Numbered from the stretch's first letter, positions 1-8,108 are shown. The stretch is DNA of 45,693 bases from Planctomycetota bacterium (GCA_030635145.1 DAOVZK010000012.1:1-45693); one strand, 5' to 3'. Notes: generated by a model from the sequence alone, not told the origin. Program-made: numbers and translations.

Positions 1-20
1 AATTTTTAAGAAACATTTAT

Positions 21-78
21 CCGGGGGTTCCGCTTCGCTTCACCCCCGGCTAAATTCTGGTCAGCCCTTTCGGGCTTA
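21..78. repeat. Dispersed hairpin repeat, copy 1 (GC-rich hairpin plus short second hairpin)
   Basis: Arms CCGGGGGT (21-28) and ACCCCCGG (42-49) enclose a purine/pyrimidine-biased loop. A short linker containing TAAATTCTGG and a second small hairpin (AGCCCTTTCGGGCT, 64-77) follow. The same layout in reverse orientation lies at 3429-3475, so this is a dispersed intergenic family rather than a local terminator. Function is unknown. Confidence 0.6.
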
Positions 79-127
79 AAAAAACTTTTGAAAACAAAAA
101 AACTTCTGAAAACAAAAAAACTTGTAT
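77..127. repeat. Short A-rich direct repeats
   Basis: Two and a half tandem copies of an 18-bp unit, AAAAAAACTTYTGAAAAC, end where the MITE-like element begins. Nothing coding is seen. It may be replication slippage next to the insertion. Confidence 0.5.
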
Positions 128-131
128 AATA

Positions 132-240
132 GAGCCTGTTGCACAATTACCCAGGATTTTCATAACTCCTTTATTTACGTGGAACCAATCGACATAAAAT
201 AAGGACTTACGTTAATTGGCTGGAATTATGCAACAGCCTC
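132..240. mobile_element. MITE-like 109-bp element with terminal inverted repeats
   Basis: The ends GAGCCTGTTGCACAATT (132-148) and AATTATGCAACAGCCTC (224-240) are inverted repeats matching at 15 of 17 positions. The tetranucleotide AATA occurs directly on both sides (128-131 and 241-244), as expected for a 4-bp target duplication. The interior also pairs (CCTTTATTT near 168 against AAATAAGG near 196), so the whole element can fold back. It encodes nothing. By family knowledge it would be a non-autonomous derivative of a DDE-type insertion sequence whose transposase is elsewhere; the parent is not identified. Confidence 0.65.
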
Positions 241-307
241 AATAGCAGATCAAAATACCTGCCAGAAAAAAAGGTCACTCACTGTTTGACACCCTCCGGT
301 AAACGGC

Positions 308-360
308 GCAACGCGCACCATAACTCTCGGCCGACGGGATATGCGTCGCGTTTTTTTTAT
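308..360 (+). terminator. Possible terminator-like hairpin with T8 run
   Basis: A weak stem formed by ACGCG and CGCGT with GC-rich surroundings is followed by eight T residues (351-358). No gene is visible upstream in the window that it would serve, so it may belong to a gene cut off or lost at the left edge. Low confidence. Confidence 0.25.
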
Positions 361-426
361 ACCGCGTGAAATATAGAGTTACGCTGATTAGATGGCTGTA
401 AAAATCCTGCATTGCGCCCCGCAAAA

Positions 427-470
427 GGGTGTCTCCCCGGAAAGGGTGGGGGAACCAAACACCCGGGATC
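427..470 (+). promoter_or_regulatory. Possible structured 5' leader of the CysH-like gene
   Basis: GGGTGT (427-432) pairs with ACACCC (459-464), with a C-rich/G-rich inner pairing (CCCC near 435-438 against GGGG near 448-452). It ends about 50 nt before the ATG at 517. The GGGGGAACCAAA stretch faintly recalls c-di-AMP (ydaO) riboswitches, but the rest of that consensus is missing. It may be a cis-regulatory hairpin; function unknown. Confidence 0.25.
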
Positions 471-516
471 AGGCAGTAGTTGATAGTTAATTTGCACGAA
501 TAGCAGGAGTAAAAAA

Positions 517-1431
517 ATGTCAGAATTTCGGCACACGGCAGAGGGTTTGAAGCAGTTTCAGTCGCTGAGTCTCAAGGCCAAGATCACGCTGAGCAAGGCC
601 CGCATCAAGGCGTGGTACGAGTATTGGGACGGTGAAGTTTACGTGGCCTTTTCGGGTGGGAAAGATTCCACCGTGCTGCTGCATCTTGTCCGCCAAATGT
701 ACCCGGATGTCCCAGCTGTGTTTACCGACACGGGTTTGGAGTTTCCCGAAATTCGCAAGTTCGTCAAAAGCACGGACAACGTCGAATGGCTGAAACCGAA
801 AATGCCGTTCAAAGACGTGCTCGAAAAGTACGGCTACCCGGTTGTCAGCAAGCGAATCGCCCGCTACGTGTACGATGTCCGCCACGCCCGCAAAACCTCC
901 AATACCCGCCGCCTCCGCCTGCACGGAATCCGCAAAGACGGAACCTATTCCCCGATGTCGAAAATCTCCAAGAAGTGGAAACGGTTAATCGGGGCACCGT
1001 TTAAGATTTCCGACAAATGCTGCGACGTGCTGAAGAAGAATCCCACCCGCGACTACGAAAAACGCACCGGCCTCAAGCCATACGTCGGAATGATGGCCTT
1101 TGAGAGCATGAACCGCAAATCGACGTATTTCGAGCACGGATGCAACGCCTACAAGCTCACGCATCCGCGGTCGACGCCGATTGTGTTTTGGAAGGAGGAC
1201 GACATCTGGGAATACCTTCGCACCTACGACGTACCGTATTCCCCGATCTACGATATGGGTTACGAGCGGACGGGCTGCATTTTCTGCATGTTCGGTGCAC
1301 ATATGGAGGGGAGTCCGGGGCGGTTTCAGCTGCTGGCCAAAACGCACCCCAAACAGTACGCCTACTGCATGAACAAGCTGGGATTAAAGCGAGTTCTGGA
1401 CGTTGTCGGTGTGCCGTACGAACCCCAGTAG
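517..1431 (+). CDS. Phosphoadenosine-phosphosulfate-reductase-family protein (CysH/DndC-like ATP pyrophosphatase)
   Basis: This 304-residue protein carries the PP-loop motif SGGKDS at residues 46-51, which in this superfamily binds the ATP or adenylyl-sulfate phosphates. Cysteines CC at 168-169 and CxxC at 254/257 reproduce the CC-X(about 80)-CxxC pattern that holds a [4Fe-4S] cluster in APS reductases and DndC. The C-terminal ECGLH motif with the catalytic cysteine of true APS/PAPS reductases is absent, so simple sulfate reduction is unlikely. Sulfur transfer or adenylation is more plausible, but this is inference. The ATG at 517 follows a good ribosome site, GCAGGAG. No dndB/D/E or other sulfate genes are nearby. 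The gene stands alone between a MITE-like element and a purF paralogue, an arrangement compatible with horizontal acquisition. Confidence 0.75.
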   Translation: MSEFRHTAEGLKQFQSLSLKAKITLSKARIKAWYEYWDGEVYVAFSGGKDSTVLLHLVRQMYPDVPAVFTDTGLEFPEIRKFVKSTDNVEWLKPKMPFKDVLEKYGYPVVSKRIARYVYDVRHARKTSNTRRLRLHGIRKDGTYSPMSKISKKWKRLIGAPFKISDKCCDVLKKNPTRDYEKRTGLKPYVGMMAFESMNRKSTYFEHGCNAYKLTHPRSTPIVFWKEDDIWEYLRTYDVPYSPIYDMGYERTGCIFCMFGAHMEGSPGRFQLLAKTHPKQYAYCMNKLGLKRVLDVVGVPYEPQ

Positions 1432-1740
1432 GAGGAATTTCGGATTTCGGATTGCGGATTTGGAATTTTAAGAGAAGAATTCACCGTGAAAAATCTCAGA
1501 GAACGCAAAAGAGTAGTTTAAAATATCTTTGTGCTCAATTGTGTTCTTTTGTGGTGCATTAAATCGGGGGCGCCGAATAAAAAAAACTTCATTTTGCGAT
1601 AGTTCGTATTAGAGACTTGAGTTTTCGGAAAAATTCTGCGATAAAGAATCCTCGCGTTGTTTTCAACACTCTAAAATTGGTTTCATGAGGATTTTCAGGC
1701 CATTGGTCTTACCCGAAACGCACAAGAAAGGATATCGCAG
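1432..1740. other. Spacer with degenerate dispersed repeat
   Basis: The first 130 bases hold low-complexity runs (GGATTTCGGATTGCGGATTT) and an imperfect hairpin built from GAACGCAAAAGAG and GTGTTCTTTTGTGGT. The same type of sequence reappears near 18260-18400 and 37360-37500. A weak promoter-like pair TTGAGT (1617-1622), 17 nt, GATAAA (1640-1645) could serve the purF-like gene. No reading frame of note. Confidence 0.45.
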
Positions 1741-3141
1741 ATGGGCGGTTTTTACGGAGTAGCAGCAAAGGAAGATTGCGTAAGCGATTTGTTTTTCGGC
1801 ACGGACTATCATTCGCATCTTGGCACGAAGCGTGGCGGATTAGCCGTGCTCGGGGCCGACGGAATCGAGCGATTCATCCACAACATCGAAAATGCACAGT
1901 TCCGCTCAAAGTTCGAGGATGACATCACAAAGCTGCACGGGAACACCGGCATCGGCGTCATCAGCGACTACGAAGATCAGCCGTTGCTGATCGGCTCGCA
2001 TCTTGGTGTGTACGCCATCGTCACCGTCGGTAAGATCAACAACCTCGATGAGCTTGCCAAAACCATCTACGCCAAGCGCGTCGGGCATTTTTCGGAAATG
2101 AGCGGCAACGAGATCAACCCAACCGAGCTGGTTTCGACGTTGATTAACCAGGCCGATTCTTTCACGGCCGGGCTTGAGTCGGTGCAGGATAAAATCGAAG
2201 GTTCCTGCTCCGTGCTGCTGCTGACGAAAGAGGGCATATACGCGTCGCGCGACAAGCTCGGACGTACTCCGATTATTATCGGTAAGAAAGACGGCGCGTT
2301 TTCCGCGACTATCGAGACATGTGCGTTTGGGAATCTCGATTACGAAATCGAAAAATATCTCGGCCCCGGTGAAATTGTGCTGATGACGGCGGATGGTCTC
2401 GAGCAAAAAAAAGCACCCGGGGACCGCCTGCAGATTTGCTCATTTTTGTGGGTCTACTATGGATACCCGGCCAGTAATTACGAGGGAATCAATACGGAAG
2501 ACGTTCGCAATCGTTGCGGGGCCGCCCTCGCACGGGCCGACGACGTAACACCGGATCTTGTTGCGGGCGTGCCGGATTCCGGAACCGGCCACGCCATCGG
2601 TTATGCCAACGAAGCCAAAATTCCCTACAAACGCCCGTTCGTTAAGTACACTCCCACCTGGCCGCGAAGCTTCATGCCGCAAGACCAACGCATGCGCGAC
2701 CTTGTTGCCCGCATGAAACTCATCCAGATCCGCGAGCTTATCGACGGGAAACGGCTGATGTTCTGCGAAGATTCGATCGTTCGCGGCACGCAGCTGAAAG
2801 ATACGGTCAAACGTATTTACAGTAGCGGTGCGAAGGAAATCCATATGCGGCCGGCCTGTCCGCCGCTGGTTTTCGGCTGTAAGTTCCTGAACTTTTCGCG
2901 GTCACGATCTGAACTCGACCTCGCCACTCGCCGCGCGATTAAACAAATCGAAGGCGACGCGAATAAGAATCTCGAAGAGTTCGCATGTCACGGCTGCGAT
3001 AAGTACAACAAGATGGTCGACATCATTCGCAAAGAGCTGAATCTTACGACGCTGAAGTTCCAGAAACTCGACGACCTCATCGAAGCCATCGGCTTACCGA
3101 AAGAAAAACTCTGCACCTACTGCTGGGACGGGGCAGAATAG
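1741..3141 (+). CDS. PurF-like amidophosphoribosyltransferase paralogue lacking the N-terminal catalytic cysteine
   Basis: The 466-residue protein has the two-part architecture of glutamine PRPP amidotransferase: an N-terminal Ntn-type glutaminase region (about 1-225) and a phosphoribosyltransferase domain with GVPDSGTGHAIGYA (276-289) and the PRPP loop ED-SIVRGT (343-350). Cysteines at 233, 380, 458 and 461 lie where the Fe-S ligands of the Bacillus enzyme are expected; a further CxxC is at 416/419. True PurF begins, after processing, with Cys (MCGIxG-type). Here the protein starts MGGFYGVAAK, so the nucleophile needed to hydrolyse glutamine is replaced by Gly and no propeptide is present. 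It may use free ammonia or act on another pathway or as a regulator. The ATG has AAAGGA nine bases upstream. No other purine genes are adjacent. Confidence 0.85.
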   Translation: MGGFYGVAAKEDCVSDLFFGTDYHSHLGTKRGGLAVLGADGIERFIHNIENAQFRSKFEDDITKLHGNTGIGVISDYEDQPLLIGSHLGVYAIVTVGKINNLDELAKTIYAKRVGHFSEMSGNEINPTELVSTLINQADSFTAGLESVQDKIEGSCSVLLLTKEGIYASRDKLGRTPIIIGKKDGAFSATIETCAFGNLDYEIEKYLGPGEIVLMTADGLEQKKAPGDRLQICSFLWVYYGYPASNYEGINTEDVRNRCGAALARADDVTPDLVAGVPDSGTGHAIGYANEAKIPYKRPFVKYTPTWPRSFMPQDQRMRDLVARMKLIQIRELIDGKRLMFCEDSIVRGTQLKDTVKRIYSSGAKEIHMRPACPPLVFGCKFLNFSRSRSELDLATRRAIKQIEGDANKNLEEFACHGCDKYNKMVDIIRKELNLTTLKFQKLDDLIEAIGLPKEKLCTYCWDGAE

Positions 3142-3276
3142 TTTTCAATAGCGGCAGGGGCTAGGCAATAGGGATTAGGGAATAGGCACATAGCGGATCT
3201 ATTAACCATTTATGCTCTGGTTACTTGTGGTTTATAAAACAAAGAGGCAGAGAACTGTCGTAAAACAAGTGTAGCA

Positions 3277-3296
3277 GGGTCGGCCATTGCCGACCC
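3277..3296. repeat. GGTCGGC hairpin repeat, copy 1
   Basis: GGGTCGGC (3277-3284), loop CATT, GCCGACCC (3289-3296): a perfect 8-bp stem. The same hairpin recurs at 30925-30943 and, reversed, at 32172-32189, where two copies bracket a gene. Function unknown. Confidence 0.7.
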
Positions 3297-3311
3297 TTGG
3301 CGTGAGCCTCT

Positions 3312-3522
3312 GTGTCATCCTCGCGCAGGCGGGGACCCAGTTCTTTTCTTTTTTCTGTCATTGCGAGGAGCATAGCGACGCGGCAATGACAAATCATAGC
3401 CATCCCTTTCAGGTCTGACCATGCCATCAGCCCTGAAAGGGCGTAAGGATTTAGCTGGTGGTGGGGAACCCCCGGTATAGATCGGGAAAGCCCCTGGATC
3501 CCCGCCTGCGCGAGGATGACAG
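3312..3522. repeat. Nested intergenic repeat cluster
   Basis: Inverted arms (about 28 bp) with core CCTCGCGCAGGCGGGGA lie at 3313-3340 and, as its complement CCCCGCCTGCGCGAGG, at about 3493-3522. Between them are a copy of a CATTGCGAG-type repeat (3358-3389, second copy at 30077-30151) and the reverse-oriented copy of the GC-rich hairpin family found at 21-78 (3429-3475). Several families have therefore inserted into or next to each other in this 646-bp spacer. A short open frame here (3516-3719) is not supported as a gene. Confidence 0.6.
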
Positions 3523-3623
3523 AAGCAAAGCTTCTTTACCTTCGGAATTGGTCATTTTATATCGCTGGCCGGTGCGGTTGTTGGCGGTGTGGGCATGCTT
3601 GGTCTTTTTTTCCTAAAATCTTC

Positions 3624-3652
3624 TTGACAACTTTTTCTTTTGTGGATATACG
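3624..3652 (+). promoter_or_regulatory. Candidate sigma-70 promoter for the ankyrin gene
   Basis: TTGACA at 3624-3629, a 17-nt spacer and TATACG at 3647-3652 give a perfect -35 and a 4/6 -10. Transcription would start near 3659, about 129 nt before the ATG at 3788. Confidence 0.5.
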
Positions 3653-3787
3653 TCATATAGCGCTCAGGGGCGCGACCATGTCCGCGGGAAGGGCCAAGCC
3701 TACCTTGAATTGTCAATAAAATTTATTGCGATCTTCTTTTAGCCTGAAATTGCGGACAACAGGCAGCGTTATGAAAGGAGCATCGCT

Positions 3788-5776
3788 ATGCTAACACGCA
3801 CACTCCCCCCCAATCCGTGCCTGGAGAATCTTCGTAATCAGGCAAAAACTCTAAAAGCGGGCCATAAGAAAGCGGACCCGGAAGTTCTGTCCAGGATTAA
3901 AGAGCAGTTACCTGGTGCCGAAAATTTGAGCGAAGCTGAAATCACAGATTTGAAATTTCCGCTGCACGATGCTCAAATGGTTCTCGCCCGGGAATACGGT
4001 TTTACCAGTTGGCCGAAACTCAAGCATCATGTTGAACCCCCGGATAATTTAAGGCTGCTAAAAGAGGCGATTGATAATGGGGATACAGGTTCCGTATCAA
4101 AACTTATAAAGCAATATCCGGCTTTGTTAAACGAGAACCTACCGGTAAACATGGGTTATTTTCCAAGAGATATTAAACCGCTGAGTTACGCTTGTTTCCG
4201 TGGAGAGGTTGACATTGTTAAGGAGCTGGTAAATTCAGGCTGTGACCCAGCGCAAGATGACTATGGTTGTTTGTCCTGGATTAACGCAAAGTCCTTACAA
4301 ATTTGGAAGTTTTTTGTAGAAGGGGGGATGGATGTTAATAAACCGGTAATACAAAACGGCTTTTCACTGATATCTTTGTCTGCAATGATGTGTTTTTGTG
4401 AGAATATAAAATGGCTTCTGGAAAATGGTGCAGATCCTAATCTGGTACCAGAAAAAAATCATCTCAGGCTGTTGGATATGGCGTTGCTGTTTTTAACTGT
4501 TACCGAATGGCCTCAAAAACAGGAAATAGTTAAGATTCTTCTTGAGGCCGGTGCCAAAAGCCAAATGGCAAACCATCCGGTCTACCGGATGTTGACGGGA
4601 CAGTTGGATATTTTCAGTAAAGAACTGGATCGGAATCCAGCTTTGGTTAATTCCGTATTGCCCAACATGTCAGCACATGACGCTTTTGATGAAAATATTG
4701 AAAGGCTCAAAGGCTGGACAATGATGCATCTGGCTGCGTATGTGGCTGATTACGATGCCGTGAAAATCCTGTTGTCCAAAGGCGGAGATGTAAATATACA
4801 AGCTAGCTACCCTGATCCGCAAAATGGCATAACCCCCGCATTTATGCTTTTAGTTCAAATGAGGCGGGTCCCACCAAAAAATGAAGAAAAGCTAAAAATC
4901 CTTGAACTCCTGATTGAAAAAGGAACGGATTTATCATTAAAGGCGAATGTTTTAACCGGTCCTCGCTTCGGATATGGAAATAAATCCGGCACCCAGGAAG
5001 TTCTTATGATGAATCTGCTTGATTTTGCTTTGGCATCGAGTGAGGTACGCCTGCAACCTGCGATTGATTTGTTGGTAAAACACGGAGCGAAGCCCTCCAA
5101 TCTTTTCGGAGCAGCAAGGTTGGGGATGATCGAGGAAGTGAAAAAACATCTTCAAGCCGGTTCGGATCCGAATGAAAAAGGGATAAATGATGTGTTTGAT
5201 GATTCTGAAATTACTCCCATTTCAGCTGCGTGCACTAACGGGCACGAGGACGTTTGTGAAATACTTCTTGATGCCGGAGCCAAAAACACAATCTCCGCTT
5301 TAGACGCGGTGATAAGCGGTAATATGAAAGTTCTTGAGCGAATATTAAGCGAAGCACCTTCACAAATTAATCTTCGCGGGAAAATGATGCTGATGCCGTT
5401 GCATGAAGCGGCGATCCATAACCGAACCGAAGCGATAGAATTGCTTCTGGATAAAGGTGCGAATGTCGAATGTAGAGACCAATTTGGCAATACGCCCCTG
5501 CATAGAGCGGTGGAATTTAGTTCTATCGATTCTATTAAACTACTAATTGACCGGGGTGCTGATATCCATGCAAGAAGCATATCTCGGGCGACCCCAATAA
5601 TTCATGCCGTTTGGGCAGGGGCTTCCATTGAAATCATTGAATTGCTTCTCAAATGCGGAGCGAACATCAATGATAAAAATGCATATGGGACACTTTTGGG
5701 TGTTGCAAGATTATGGCATCAGAAAAAAATAGCCGACTATCTTGTTAAGCAGGGAGCAGAAGGCACCCCGCAGTAG
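3788..5776 (+). CDS. Ankyrin-repeat protein
   Basis: The 662-residue protein begins with a helical domain (about 1-80; features NPCLENLRNQAKTLKAG and LAREYGFTSWPKLKHHV) often found in front of ankyrin repeats in environmental bacteria. It then carries many degenerate to good ankyrin repeats: near 130-155, 190-215, 315-345, 475-500 and a clean array at about 530-655 with TPLHRA, IELLL and GAxxN signatures. There is no signal peptide, so it is probably a cytosolic protein-protein interaction scaffold. A ribosome site GAAAGGAG precedes the ATG. Base composition is visibly more AT-rich than the surrounding housekeeping genes, and the upstream spacer is full of repeats, which suggests later acquisition. 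Partners are unknown. Confidence 0.8.
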   Translation: MLTRTLPPNPCLENLRNQAKTLKAGHKKADPEVLSRIKEQLPGAENLSEAEITDLKFPLHDAQMVLAREYGFTSWPKLKHHVEPPDNLRLLKEAIDNGDTGSVSKLIKQYPALLNENLPVNMGYFPRDIKPLSYACFRGEVDIVKELVNSGCDPAQDDYGCLSWINAKSLQIWKFFVEGGMDVNKPVIQNGFSLISLSAMMCFCENIKWLLENGADPNLVPEKNHLRLLDMALLFLTVTEWPQKQEIVKILLEAGAKSQMANHPVYRMLTGQLDIFSKELDRNPALVNSVLPNMSAHDAFDENIERLKGWTMMHLAAYVADYDAVKILLSKGGDVNIQASYPDPQNGITPAFMLLVQMRRVPPKNEEKLKILELLIEKGTDLSLKANVLTGPRFGYGNKSGTQEVLMMNLLDFALASSEVRLQPAIDLLVKHGAKPSNLFGAARLGMIEEVKKHLQAGSDPNEKGINDVFDDSEITPISAACTNGHEDVCEILLDAGAKNTISALDAVISGNMKVLERILSEAPSQINLRGKMMLMPLHEAAIHNRTEAIELLLDKGANVECRDQFGNTPLHRAVEFSSIDSIKLLIDRGADIHARSISRATPIIHAVWAGASIEIIELLLKCGANINDKNAYGTLLGVARLWHQKKIADYLVKQGAEGTPQ

Positions 5777-5787
5777 AGTATTTTGAC

Positions 5788-5833
5788 GGGCGGTATGGCA
5801 GCACGGCTGCCAAGCAGTGTTGTCATGCCGCCC
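5788..5833 (+). terminator. Hairpin downstream of the ankyrin gene
   Basis: GGGCGGTATG (5788-5797) pairs with CATGCCGCCC (5824-5833), and an inner perfect hairpin GGCAGC/GCTGCC sits at 5797-5811. Only AAAAGTTT follows, so intrinsic termination would be weak. Its position 12 nt after the stop still favours a 3'-end role. Confidence 0.5.
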
Positions 5834-5918
5834 AAAAGTTTAATTCAAATTCAGAAATTCGATACTCGAAATTTTGCATAATTTGACTCATCACACCAAG
5901 CCGCATCTGGGATTATCC

Positions 5919-5947
5919 TTGACAAATCGCTCTGGTCATGTTAGGGT
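5919..5947 (+). promoter_or_regulatory. Candidate promoter for the alkaline phosphatase
   Basis: Perfect -35 TTGACA (5919-5924), a 17-nt spacer and a poor -10 TAGGGT (5942-5947). It would give a leader of about 150 nt before the ATG at 6103. No Pho-box-like direct repeats were recognised. Confidence 0.35.
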
Positions 5948-6102
5948 TCGCGTGATTGTTTGTTCGGGTATATGCTGTATTTATGTCGGCATTGCTTGGT
6001 CGGCATTCAGTCCCTTTTGTTGGTTAGAAGCCTGCCATATAAAGGGAAAAACGGAGCCTGAGACATAGGAAGACCCTGAAATAACCAAAAAGGAGATGGG
6101 AA

Positions 6103-7284
6103 ATGTATTGTTCATTTGTCAAGTCATTGTCGCGTCGAAGTGGTGTGTCCTTACTGTTCCTCATTCTAATTGTTACCATTTTATGGTCACCGTGCGCGTC
6201 GGCGGGTCAGCCGAAAAACGTGTTTTTCTTCATCGGTGACGGAATGGGATTCGAACAGGTCAAGGCAGGTGGAATGTATGTCAACGGGACAGCTGGTACG
6301 CTGGCATTTGAGTCGCTCCCTTATCAGGGCGAGATAACGACCCATCCTGCCAGCGGTGGTGTGACCGATTCCGCAGCAGCTGGCACGGCACTGGCGACAG
6401 GATACAAGGTCAACGATGGTGTGATCAGCATAGCGACACCTGGTAATGGTGACTATGCGGCGGGCGCGGAGTTGCCTACGATTTTGGAGTACTACAAAAA
6501 CCGTGGAAGCAGCACCGGATTGGTTAGCACCACGTATATAACCCACGCCACGCCGGCGGCGTTCGGTGCCCACGAAACTTCTCGCAACAACCTCACTCAG
6601 ATTGCTGCCGATTACCTCAACGATTCCCGACCGAACGTACTTATGGGTGGTGGTGCTAACGGGATGACTTCCGTAAATGCAGTCGCGGCGGGTTATACCG
6701 TCGTTACCACTGAAGCCGAAATGGATGCTTTAAACACCGAAACCACCACAATGGTTTCTGGACAGTTCGGTTCGACACATCTGCCTTACGAATATGACGG
6801 ACTCGGTGCCTTACCGCAGCTTTCGGAGATGACCAGTACCGCAATCGATATTCTGGATAATGATCCCGACGGGTTTTTCCTGATGGTTGAGGGTGGAAGA
6901 ATTGATCACGCCGGTCATGCTAACAGTATAGAACGCAATATTCGTGAGACCGCCGAGTTCACCAACGCCGTACAAATGGCGATTGACTGGGCCGCCGGGC
7001 GAACCGACACACTGATTATCGTAACTGCCGACCATGAGACCGGCGGCTTGACAGTGTTGAACAACAACGGTGCCGGTTTAGCCCCAACAGTAAGCTGGAG
7101 CACCGACGAACACACCGACGCTAATGTGCCTGTCTACGCATGGGGCGTAAATGCCGAAAATGTCTCCGGCGTGATGGACAACACTGATCTGTATGCTATC
7201 GCAACGCCCGAACCGGCAACGATGGTGATTTTAGGTGTTGGTGGGTTGGCGTTGCTGCGAAAAACAAAACGCAACGCACGGTAG
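6103..7284 (+). CDS. Alkaline phosphatase with signal peptide and PEP-CTERM tail
   Basis: The 393-residue protein belongs to the PhoA-type alkaline phosphatase family. The N-terminus is a signal peptide (hydrophobic about 14-29, likely cut after ASA-34). The metal/nucleophile motifs are in order: GDGM with Asp46, the phosphorylated serine in TDSAAAGTA (Ser90), EGGRIDHAGHAN, and TADHETGG near the C-terminal third. The last about 24 residues are a PEP-CTERM sorting signal: PEPATM, a hydrophobic helix (ILGVGGLALL) and a basic end (RKTKRNAR). By family knowledge it should be exported, processed by an exosortase (not encoded here) and released or anchored at the surface to scavenge phosphate from organic esters. 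AAGGAG precedes the ATG. It is monocistronic, with a terminator following. Confidence 0.93.
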   Translation: MYCSFVKSLSRRSGVSLLFLILIVTILWSPCASAGQPKNVFFFIGDGMGFEQVKAGGMYVNGTAGTLAFESLPYQGEITTHPASGGVTDSAAAGTALATGYKVNDGVISIATPGNGDYAAGAELPTILEYYKNRGSSTGLVSTTYITHATPAAFGAHETSRNNLTQIAADYLNDSRPNVLMGGGANGMTSVNAVAAGYTVVTTEAEMDALNTETTTMVSGQFGSTHLPYEYDGLGALPQLSEMTSTAIDILDNDPDGFFLMVEGGRIDHAGHANSIERNIRETAEFTNAVQMAIDWAAGRTDTLIIVTADHETGGLTVLNNNGAGLAPTVSWSTDEHTDANVPVYAWGVNAENVSGVMDNTDLYAIATPEPATMVILGVGGLALLRKTKRNAR

Positions 7285-7314
7285 TTATTATAAAATCAAA
7301 GTTAAAAAATCAAG

Positions 7315-7356
7315 CGGCTGGGATGTTTTATAACGATAATACCCCAGCCGTTTTTT
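7315..7356 (+). terminator. Rho-independent terminator
   Basis: CGGCTGGG (7315-7322) pairs with CCCAGCCG (7343-7350), directly followed by TTTTTT. It lies 30 nt after the phosphatase stop and before the convergent lipB. Confidence 0.8.
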
Positions 7357-7415
7357 ATGCGCTCAACAACTGCCGGCTTCGACGAGCAAAAAACACGGCA
7401 TCGTAAAACTGAGTT

Positions 7416-8108
7416 TCACTTAGCGTCTGTTACGACGTTGTCGAATTTAAAAACTTCGCAGAACGTTTCGATCAGCAGCGGTTTGACTTGCTCGACTGTG
7501 ATGTCGCGGCCTTTTTTAGATAAAATTTCGCGCATCGATGTGACGGATTTATCGGTGATTCCGCAGGGGACGAACAGCTCGAAGTTGCTCATGTCGGTGC
7601 AAACGTTCAGGGCGAATCCGTGGTAGGTTGTCCAGCGGTGCACAGCTACGCCGATGGCGGCGATCTTGGCGTCGTAATCATCGCCGACCCACACCCCCGT
7701 CAGCCCTTTGCGGCGAATCGCGGGAATGTCGAATTTCCCCAGCAGCCGAATGACGGTCTCCTCCAAATTGCGAACGTATCCGCGAACGTCACGGCCTCGC
7801 CGGTCGATTCGCATTATCGGATATCCCACCAGTTGACCGGGGCCATGATAGGTAACCTCTCCGCCGCGCGAGGCTTCGTGAATTTCAATCCCACGCCGCG
7901 CGAACTCATCACGCGAAATGCGAAAATCCTCATCCTTCCCACGCCGCCCCAAAGTTACCACGGGTGGATCATGCTCCAGCAGCAGCAGATAAGCGTCGTC
8001 GGCGTTGGTATTAATTTTTTTTACTTTGTCGACCAGCCGTTTTTGCAGCTCGAGCGTCGGGGTGTAGGCAGCGGCCCCCAGATTTTGTATGTGCAGCGTG
8101 GATTTCAT
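7416..8108 (-). CDS. lipB: Octanoyltransferase LipB
   Basis: The 230-residue protein transfers octanoate from acyl carrier protein to lipoyl-domain lysines, the first step of lipoate assembly. It shows the family signature RGGEVTYHGPGQLVGYPI (81-98), the catalytic lysine in YDAKIAAIGV (Lys148) and the acyl-accepting cysteine in FVPCGITDKSVTSM (Cys182). Length is typical. lipA is not adjacent. The gene is transcribed away from the pseudopilin operon and faces the phosphatase terminator. No clear Shine-Dalgarno precedes the ATG, but the MKSTLHIQNLG start fits the family. Confidence 0.95.
   Translation of the reverse strand: MKSTLHIQNLGAAAYTPTLELQKRLVDKVKKINTNADDAYLLLLEHDPPVVTLGRRGKDEDFRISRDEFARRGIEIHEASRGGEVTYHGPGQLVGYPIMRIDRRGRDVRGYVRNLEETVIRLLGKFDIPAIRRKGLTGVWVGDDYDAKIAAIGVAVHRWTTYHGFALNVCTDMSNFELFVPCGITDKSVTSMREILSKKGRDITVEQVKPLLIETFCEVFKFDNVVTDAK

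Noticed and set aside
427-470. c-di-AMP (ydaO) riboswitch
   Set aside because: Only GGGGGAACCAAA resembles the motif; the other conserved blocks are missing.
3516-3719. Short open frame in the repeat-rich spacer
   Set aside because: It starts inside a dispersed repeat, has no ribosome site and contains the ankyrin gene promoter.
5874-6068. 64-codon frame before the alkaline phosphatase
   Set aside because: No ribosome site or family, and it overlaps the likely promoter.
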